Origin: Cytophagales bacterium
GTDB lineage: Bacteria; Bacteroidota; Bacteroidia; Cytophagales; Spirosomataceae
Length of the DNA stretch: 11,122 nucleotides
Assembly: GCA_013205605.1 (NCBI GenBank)
Contig: JABMMK010000074.1
Location: 1-11,122 of the forward strand
Reading direction: 5' to 3'
Every line of letters starts with the position of its first letter. Position 1 is the stretch's first letter. The notes under the pieces were generated by a model. That model saw nothing but the letters and a program-made list of their open reading frames with translations. It was not told where the DNA came from and ran no database searches. A program made the position numbers and the translations under genes. Positions 5,445 through 11,122 of the stretch are shown piece after piece.

Positions 5445-8400
5445 TTATTTAGTCCCAAAGAACGAATTAAAGCTCTTATTGTAAAGAATACTTGCACCTA
5501 ATGTTTGATTGATTTGATAGGAGTTTAAGGACCCTAAAAGGGTGGTTTGAACATTTCGATTGTACGTTTTTGTACGTAGGCTTCCGTCCTTTTTAATAAA
5601 ATATTCCAAAGCCCAATCGCCCAATAAAATTTGAGGACTTGTCTGATTTCTGGCATCTGTAAATCCTCCACTTCGCGTGATCCGCAATCGGTCATTCACA
5701 TTATAAGATGCGCGCAACTGTAAGTTGGTCAATATATCTTGGGTCAAACTACCACCGCCCAAATAAACATCTATGTTCAAATCCTTGTTAATTTCTGAGG
5801 CCAAATTGCTCAATTGATTCGAGAGCATCTCCGTAAAATTTCCCATTAAATTACCTAGAACCAACCCACTAGCCCCAAAAGGCGAGACTAATTGGCCAAA
5901 AAGAAGTACGTTACTAACTTGTCGGGTCAACTCCTGTTCATCGGTTTTTATTCGATTAGCAAAGGCAGTCACTGCACTATTCAAGGTCACATCTTTTGGA
6001 TAATCTCGAATGCCAATATCAAAAGAAACATTGGGAGCCAATAGCCTATCCTGTAAATTAATCACCACATCTACTGGGTATCGACGCTTAAATTCAGGTA
6101 AATTTCCTTTGTTTGTTGTATCCAAAAGGATAGGAAACAAACTCGCATATTGGGTGTAAATTGCTTTCATGTTGATGTTGGCATCCAAAGGACTACCGGT
6201 CCATGAAATTTTAGAGCCCCGCTGAATAGCAAATTTTTTGTTAATGATGTTTTGAAGTGAAAAAGTATAATCCCCTTGATCGATCGCATAGTCACCTAAC
6301 ATCTTAAAATCACCCTTTTTATCCATCGTCATCCGAATGCCTCCCGTACCGTAGCCACGCATGATATCTCCTTTTTTGCTGTCTAATTGGACTTCTCCAT
6401 AAGCCTCAGGAGTCAGATTTAACATCAAATCTAAGCGGATGCCATTGTCTTTCGATTGGGTTGAAACGAGCTTTTCGTTGACCGTCTCTGTTTTTAACGT
6501 TTGGCTTAAAAACTCAAAGTCATCATCTGCTTTCGCCTCCGATTCACGATCTAATGGAATGAATAATCGGGTACCCTTTTCACTTTTTAAATTGCCCGAA
6601 ATGAGCAAATTATCGAGGGTGCCATCCAACTGAAATAAGCCACTTGCATAGCCGGTACCATAATAAAAGGAGCTTGGGCTCTTCTGTGTATTTAAAATTT
6701 TATACCGAGTTAGATCAGCCGTTAATGACATTTCCAAAGGCTTGTCCTTAGGAAAATTGAGTTGGCCATTTAACTTAGCTACATTGCCATCATTATCTTT
6801 CAATTGCCAATTTTTGGCTAAAATTTGTCGCCCTTGAAACGAAACTGTATCGCTCACAAAAATGGATGTATTCAAATAATCAAAATTGACTTTAGCTTTC
6901 TGAACGCTCACTTTTCCACTAAAGTTGGGGTCATTAAACTGACCCCTAATTTTTAATTCACCGGAAGCCTCACCAGCTAATCCTGAAAAAATACCTCGCG
7001 TAAATGGCTCCAAAATTTCAAGATTCGTCCGGTTCAATTCCGTTTTGAGGGCCAATTGGTCCCCCTCCGCATACGGCTTATATTGTCCACTAACGGACAA
7101 TACGGGTTCCCCCAACCGATTTAAGGTATAGTTCAAATCCATTCGCTGAGATTCGGCCATATAGGTCCCCACGCCTTGTAAATTACCCATATAAAACTTG
7201 TCCAATCGAAGCGAGTCAACAATCATCCAGGAGTCAACACGCGTGTTTTGATACCAATTTTGAACGCTAATTTCCGCATTCAATTCTCCATTCGCCTTAA
7301 TGGCGAGAATAGGCTCAAGGGTCGCTAATTGGAATTTATTTGCACGGAATCTTAATGTTTGCGTTGAGTCCAAGGACAAACTTCCTTGCAAGGCAATCGA
7401 TTGTTTTTTGTTTGATATTAATACATGCTCTGCCTTCCATTCTTGACCTTTCAGTGTCACCATATTTTCAGGATCAAAAGCCCAATCTTGCCCTAAAATT
7501 TTCAGGTAGGAATCCTTGAATCTCAAGGATAAACCATCTTTTTCAAATCTCCAATTGCCTCCAAAATGTGCCGAATTGTCATCACCTGCTTGTTTGAAAT
7601 CAACGTCAAAATTAATTCGATCCTGATCCCAAAGTGCATTTAATTTGAAGTTTTCGGTGGGAGTCAAAAAATTTAATTGCTGTCTTCGTGATTGAAAAAC
7701 AAGGCTTGAAGACACTTCGGGGCCACCTAAAAACTTGGAACTTTGAAGTGAAAAAACGGATTGATAAAATTTATATCCGCCAAAAACTAGTGTGTCCGGA
7801 TAAGACTCTAAACTAACCGAATAGGTTCTCCCTTTGGAAACATTTCCAGTAAAAATGGTGTTTCGACCTATGCCAATGGACGGATAAAATCTAGATAAAA
7901 TAGGTTGGGCTTGATGGCAAATGATGGTAAAATCAGCAAAATATTTATCATTGACATCATATTTTCTCTTGTTGTAATAAGCGGTCCTTTCGTCTTCTTT
8001 TTGATTAAAATACAATAGATATTCATCAGCTAATTGGCCCAGTTCTGCTTTCATTTTAGTGGGCTTGAAATCTCCGTTTAACTCCACTGAAATCAAATCA
8101 GAATTCAATCGATACTGCCTAAAACCCACGTTATTTTCATTGGCCGAAAAGGAAATTAAGCCCATGGACAAATCATCCATTAGAGGTTTTTTAATCACTA
8201 TATCTGTGAAAAGTGCCTTGCCAAACAAATCGTCGATGTCAGTAAATTTAATGTTCAAATCAAAACCTGTTTTAATCTGAACATCCTCGCTCCCCCAATG
8301 TAATTTAGCTAGATCCGCATGCCCTATTTTACCCTCTAACAAATACGAGGCTTTGGGTTGTTGCAAGTTGATTTCCCCCGACATCTCAGCCACAAAATGG

Positions 8401-9914
8401 GTATCCTTCACGGCCACATTTCCTTTAAATAATTGCCGCTGGAAATTCCCTTTTAAACTTACATTTTTATAGGCATAAGCGTTAAAAGTAATTTCAGAAA
8501 GCTTGCCATCAAAATCAACATGGGCGGATTTTTTTGAAAAACCGGTTCCCTTTATCTTACCTATTAGATCAATATTGCCAATGTAAGTTTCTAGATCCAG
8601 CAGTTTGCCCAATTTAAATTTGGCCAATTTAACACTCCCGTCGTAGGATGACAAAGCCATTGAATCTTTAAGCTTAAGTTTGAAATCGCCTTCCATATAC
8701 CCTAAACCGGTGTTCAATTGGCCTGATGTTTGGAAGTTGTCATACGCGCCTTTAAATTTTCCATCGAAAGCAACAGAACCCAAGATATTCATTTTTTCAG
8801 AGGCTCCTTGCGTGATAAAAACAGCTAAATCATTAGGAAAGAAAATGGACTTATTCATCGAAAATTCCATTTGTGTGGTCGTTACATTGGGCAAGCCTTT
8901 AAAGCTAAAATCACCTTTCAACTTAGATTTCTGGCCAAATCCTATTTCAAAATTCTTCAGTGCCAAATTATCCACCGAGCCGTTTAGTTGGCCATTCAAT
9001 TGATAATACCCCTTATAATCATACATAGCAGTGACAAATCGCCCCAAATCCTCCCCTTTAACCTTGCTATTTTTTAGGTTACCGACCATGTCTACTTTCG
9101 TAATCCACTTCGTCAAGTCGTTTATTTTGGTATAGTTCATGTGGACATGGTCGCCAACATATGAGTCATTAAAAAATAAGGTCAAATCATCAAATCGCAT
9201 TTGCCGATCTGAAATCATGAACTTGGTGTCCAACTTTTTAACTTGGAATTTACTCGAAGGATCGATCGTCTGAAAGCCGATCGTCTGAAGTCCAATGGTA
9301 TCCCCGTGGACATAAAAATCGGCTACTTTAGAATTTATTTTAACAAAACTGAAATGCGATAAATCGAAGTGTGTAGGTGTAGCCAGGTTTTTTTCTCGCT
9401 CGTCATCGAGTAAAAAAGTACCGTCAACGACCTGGGCTGAATGAATTTTAAACAAACTGGATTCGGTGCTGGTAGAGGTTGAATTTTTGTTCACATACGC
9501 AACAATACGATCGATAAACTCATTCAAATTTATCTTCCCCGATTTTTTTTCCAAAATTAAATGCACTCGGGGACGAATCAATTGCGCATATTCCAACGAT
9601 GGTTTTGAACCTTGCAAAAACAAATCTGAAATACTGAAATTGATGTCTAATTGTTCAATATAAATCATGTCCTTGCCCCAAGGATCTTTGATCCGCAAAC
9701 CCCAAAAGCTTATTTCGTCAAAAAACTTAAGCTGGATTCCTTCTAAGGTTAGCGGATACCCAATGGCTTTTTCGATTTTAGGAGTAAAGTAATTGGCTAA
9801 TCGGATTTGATTAGAGGGTACGCGCAGAAGCAATATGATCGAAAAAAATAGCAAAAAAATCCCCACCAATCCATACAGGACTGATTTTGCGAGGAGTTTC
9901 AGGTATTTGACCAT
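5445..9914 (-). CDS. tamB: TamB-like translocation and assembly module protein (DUF490 / AsmA-like)
   Basis: A 1489-residue envelope protein. An uncleaved signal anchor (residues about 11-31, LYGLVGIFLLFFSIILLL) is followed by an AsmA-like N-terminal segment (NYFTPKIEKAIGYPLTLEGIQLKF begins it) and then a very long beta-strand-rich region, expected to form the hydrophobic-grooved beta-taco. The C-terminal TamB/DUF490 domain (about 1050-1470) is recognised by GYGTGGIRMTMDKKGDFKM (about 1185), YTFSLQNIINKKFAIQRGS, NVSFDIGIRDYP (about 1300), and SNVLLFGQLVSPFG (about 1335). TamB proteins span from inner to outer membrane and act in outer-membrane protein assembly and phospholipid transport. In Bacteroidota the partner is usually a TamA-like lipoprotein (TamL); none is in the window. 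The gene is alone on its strand, divergent from tsaD by 64 bases, and the terminator at 5401-5428 closes it. Residues encoded at 9264-9293 contain a small internal duplication (GLQTIGFQTI). Confidence 0.92.
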   Translation of the reverse strand: MVKYLKLLAKSVLYGLVGIFLLFFSIILLLRVPSNQIRLANYFTPKIEKAIGYPLTLEGIQLKFFDEISFWGLRIKDPWGKDMIYIEQLDINFSISDLFLQGSKPSLEYAQLIRPRVHLILEKKSGKINLNEFIDRIVAYVNKNSTSTSTESSLFKIHSAQVVDGTFLLDDEREKNLATPTHFDLSHFSFVKINSKVADFYVHGDTIGLQTIGFQTIDPSSKFQVKKLDTKFMISDRQMRFDDLTLFFNDSYVGDHVHMNYTKINDLTKWITKVDMVGNLKNSKVKGEDLGRFVTAMYDYKGYYQLNGQLNGSVDNLALKNFEIGFGQKSKLKGDFSFKGLPNVTTTQMEFSMNKSIFFPNDLAVFITQGASEKMNILGSVAFDGKFKGAYDNFQTSGQLNTGLGYMEGDFKLKLKDSMALSSYDGSVKLAKFKLGKLLDLETYIGNIDLIGKIKGTGFSKKSAHVDFDGKLSEITFNAYAYKNVSLKGNFQRQLFKGNVAVKDTHFVAEMSGEINLQQPKASYLLEGKIGHADLAKLHWGSEDVQIKTGFDLNIKFTDIDDLFGKALFTDIVIKKPLMDDLSMGLISFSANENNVGFRQYRLNSDLISVELNGDFKPTKMKAELGQLADEYLLYFNQKEDERTAYYNKRKYDVNDKYFADFTIICHQAQPILSRFYPSIGIGRNTIFTGNVSKGRTYSVSLESYPDTLVFGGYKFYQSVFSLQSSKFLGGPEVSSSLVFQSRRQQLNFLTPTENFKLNALWDQDRINFDVDFKQAGDDNSAHFGGNWRFEKDGLSLRFKDSYLKILGQDWAFDPENMVTLKGQEWKAEHVLISNKKQSIALQGSLSLDSTQTLRFRANKFQLATLEPILAIKANGELNAEISVQNWYQNTRVDSWMIVDSLRLDKFYMGNLQGVGTYMAESQRMDLNYTLNRLGEPVLSVSGQYKPYAEGDQLALKTELNRTNLEILEPFTRGIFSGLAGEASGELKIRGQFNDPNFSGKVSVQKAKVNFDYLNTSIFVSDTVSFQGRQILAKNWQLKDNDGNVAKLNGQLNFPKDKPLEMSLTADLTRYKILNTQKSPSSFYYGTGYASGLFQLDGTLDNLLISGNLKSEKGTRLFIPLDRESEAKADDDFEFLSQTLKTETVNEKLVSTQSKDNGIRLDLMLNLTPEAYGEVQLDSKKGDIMRGYGTGGIRMTMDKKGDFKMLGDYAIDQGDYTFSLQNIINKKFAIQRGSKISWTGSPLDANINMKAIYTQYASLFPILLDTTNKGNLPEFKRRYPVDVVINLQDRLLAPNVSFDIGIRDYPKDVTLNSAVTAFANRIKTDEQELTRQVSNVLLFGQLVSPFGASGLVLGNLMGNFTEMLSNQLSNLASEINKDLNIDVYLGGGSLTQDILTNLQLRASYNVNDRLRITRSGGFTDARNQTSPQILLGDWALEYFIKKDGSLRTKTYNRNVQTTLLGSLNSYQINQTLGASILYNKSFNSFFGTK

Positions 9915-9978
9915 ATTTTTCTTTTAGTGAAAAAAACAAATTATGTTTTAATTACCTTATTTTTACAGACGAATTTTT

Positions 9979-10977
9979 ATGATTTTACTAGCGATTGAAT
10001 CTTCTTGTGATGAAACTTCGGCGGCGATAATGGTCGACGGCGAGTTAAAATCAAACGTCATTTCCACTCAATTAATTCATAGCGAGTGGGGAGGCGTCGT
10101 TCCCGAATTAGCTAGCAGGGCACATCAAAAATCAATTATTCCTGTTGTCCAGGAAGCTCTGCAAAAGGCAAATATAAACAAAAATGACTTGAATGCCATC
10201 GCATTTACACGAGGCCCCGGTTTGCTTGGAGCCCTGATGGTAGGAACGTCATTTGCTAAGTCATTAGCCCTAAGTTTAGATATTCCATTAATTGAGGTAA
10301 ATCACATGCAAGCCCATGTGTTGGCGCATTTCATCGAAGAACCTAGGCCCCAATTTCCCTTTTTATGCTTAACCGTAAGTGGTGGTCATACACAGTTGGT
10401 CTGGGTGGAGGGCCCTTTACACATGCAAATCATAGGGGAAACTCAGGATGATGCCGTTGGCGAAGCCTTTGACAAAACGGCTAAACTACTTGGACTTCCT
10501 TACCCCGGAGGACCTTTGATTGATAAGCTTGCCAAAGAGGGAAATCCTGACAAATATTCATTTCCCATGGGCGAAATGCCCGGATTAGATTTTTCATTTT
10601 CAGGAATTAAAACCGCAATTCTTTATTTCCTCCAAAAAGCATTAAAATTAAATCCCAATTTCATCGAGGAAAACAAGGCGGACATTTGTGCTTCAGTGCA
10701 AAAAACATTGATTGAAATTCTATTGCGAAAAGTCAAAAAGGCCATGCGTGAAAAAAATTGTTCTTCCATCGCGATCGCAGGAGGGGTATCTGCTAATTCA
10801 GGCTTACGAAAAAGGTTGCAGGAATTGGGCGAAGAAAATCATTGGGAAGTTTTTATTCCAGCTTTTTCATATTGCACCGATAACGCAGGTATGATCGCCA
10901 TGGCTGGCCATTTTAAATTCGAAGTAGGTGAATTTTGTGGGCAAGATGTCAGCCCATTAGCCAGGTACGCACTGTAG
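9979..10977 (+). CDS. tsaD: tRNA N6-adenosine threonylcarbamoyltransferase TsaD
   Basis: A 332-residue member of the Kae1/TsaD family (E. coli TsaD has 337), which transfers the threonylcarbamoyl group from TC-AMP to A37 of ANN-decoding tRNAs, together with TsaB and TsaE. The ASKHA fold begins with LLAIESSCDETSAAI. The metal ligands are H113 and H117 in NHMQAHVLAHF and D301 in YCTDNAG. Nucleotide-binding segments are SGGHTQL (134-140), DAVGEAFDKTAKLLGLPYPGG (starting 158), FSFSGIKTA (206-213) and IAGGVSANSGLR (266-277). All key residues are present, so the enzyme should be active and essential. The ATG at 9979 opens the conserved MILLAIESSCDE sequence, so the start is secure. It is divergent from tamB. 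The stop TAG is part of the first GTAG of the hairpin array, so the last residues and the stop codon join the repeat. Confidence 0.97.
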   Translation: MILLAIESSCDETSAAIMVDGELKSNVISTQLIHSEWGGVVPELASRAHQKSIIPVVQEALQKANINKNDLNAIAFTRGPGLLGALMVGTSFAKSLALSLDIPLIEVNHMQAHVLAHFIEEPRPQFPFLCLTVSGGHTQLVWVEGPLHMQIIGETQDDAVGEAFDKTAKLLGLPYPGGPLIDKLAKEGNPDKYSFPMGEMPGLDFSFSGIKTAILYFLQKALKLNPNFIEENKADICASVQKTLIEILLRKVKKAMREKNCSSIAIAGGVSANSGLRKRLQELGEENHWEVFIPAFSYCTDNAGMIAMAGHFKFEVGEFCGQDVSPLARYAL

Positions 10978-11122
10978 AGACGCGATACCTCGCGTCTAAA
11001 AACCGGATTCGTAGAGACGCGATACCTCGCGTCTAAAAACCGGATTCGTAGAGACGCGATACCTCGCGTCTAAAAACCAAATCGTAAATACGCGATACCT
11101 CGCGTCTAAAAACCAAATCGTA
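10974..11122 (+). repeat. Tandem array of GTAG-headed hairpin repeats (REP-like), continuing past the window edge
   Basis: Four direct tandem units lie at 10974-11010, 11011-11047, 11048-11083 and 11084-11119 (37, 37, 36 and 36 bases), and a fifth begins at 11120. Each unit is head GTAG, arm AGACGCGA, loop TACC, arm TCGCGTCT, then an A-rich linker. Units 1-3 form a perfect 8-base-pair stem with a 4-base loop (unit 1 arms 10978-10985 and 10990-10997). Unit 4 has GTAA for GTAG and a G-to-T change in its left arm that breaks one pair. Linkers end CCGGATTC in units 1-2 and CCAAATC in units 3-4. A short palindrome preceded by GTAG is the layout of REP elements recognised by RAYT (TnpA-REP) transposases; that link is inference. 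There is no T-tract after the stem, so these are not ordinary terminators, and no unique spacers, so not CRISPR. No gene lies here. Confidence 0.9.

Noticed and set aside
8680..9003. 107-residue plus-strand reading frame inside tamB
   Set aside because: It lies wholly antisense to tamB, has no family features, and its composition reflects the opposite strand's codons.
10771..10778. GCGATCGC, the octamer of the cyanobacterial HIP1 repeat
   Set aside because: I noticed only this copy in the window, it encodes the conserved IAIAGG segment of TsaD, and all proteins point to Bacteroidota.
10712..10894. 60-residue overlapping frame in tsaD
   Set aside because: It is a +1 shadow of conserved TsaD sequence including the AGGVSANSG motif region.
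10974..11122. CRISPR array
   Set aside because: The whole 36-37 base unit repeats, including the linker; there are no unique spacers and no cas genes.
10974..11122. Series of intrinsic terminators for tsaD
   Set aside because: On the plus strand each stem is followed by AAAAACC, and on the minus strand the T-run precedes the stem, so neither strand has a stem followed by a U-tract.

Overview
The window looks like chromosomal DNA of a Bacteroidota bacterium, probably Cytophagales or a relative (the lower rank is a guess). It is AT-rich, with starts that lack clear Shine-Dalgarno sequences and TAnnTTTG-like -7 boxes. The proteins (a Bacteroidota-type Crp/Fnr regulator, a ~1490-residue TamB, a membrane-anchored coiled-coil protein) also read as that phylum. 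Nearly all of it is ordinary core genome and densely coded. No stretch over 300 bases lacks a gene, and I see no rRNA, tRNA, insertion sequence, prophage or CRISPR array.

Layout. (1) Positions 1-823, minus strand: a gamma-carbonic-anhydrase-like protein, then a SixA-like histidine phosphatase cut by the window edge; the two overlap by ATGA. (2) 885-2104, plus strand: a small SAM-dependent methyltransferase and a P-loop kinase of the uridine kinase family whose nucleoside pocket differs from the canonical enzymes. (3) 2101-4322, minus strand: L-aspartate oxidase (nadB) followed by a Crp/Fnr-type regulator; the regulator and the kinase converge and share a TTAA containing both stop codons. (4) 4438-5379, plus strand: an unnamed inner-membrane-anchored coiled-coil protein with a C-terminal beta domain, closed by a strong terminator that can also serve the next gene. 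(5) 5445-9914, minus strand: a giant TamB/DUF490 envelope protein. (6) 9979-10977, plus strand, divergent from tamB: tsaD, for the essential tRNA t6A modification. (7) 10974-11122: a tandem array of ~36-37 bp units, each a perfect or near-perfect hairpin preceded by GTAG.

How the genes relate: most are independent housekeeping functions (NAD synthesis, tRNA modification, envelope biogenesis, a nucleoside-kinase-like enzyme) rather than one pathway. The least ordinary item is the hairpin array. Its GTAG head plus short stem-loop resembles REP elements mobilised by RAYT (TnpA-REP) transposases, and its first GTAG supplies the stop codon of tsaD. The second point of interest is the kinase, in which three residues I recall as contacting the uridine base are replaced.
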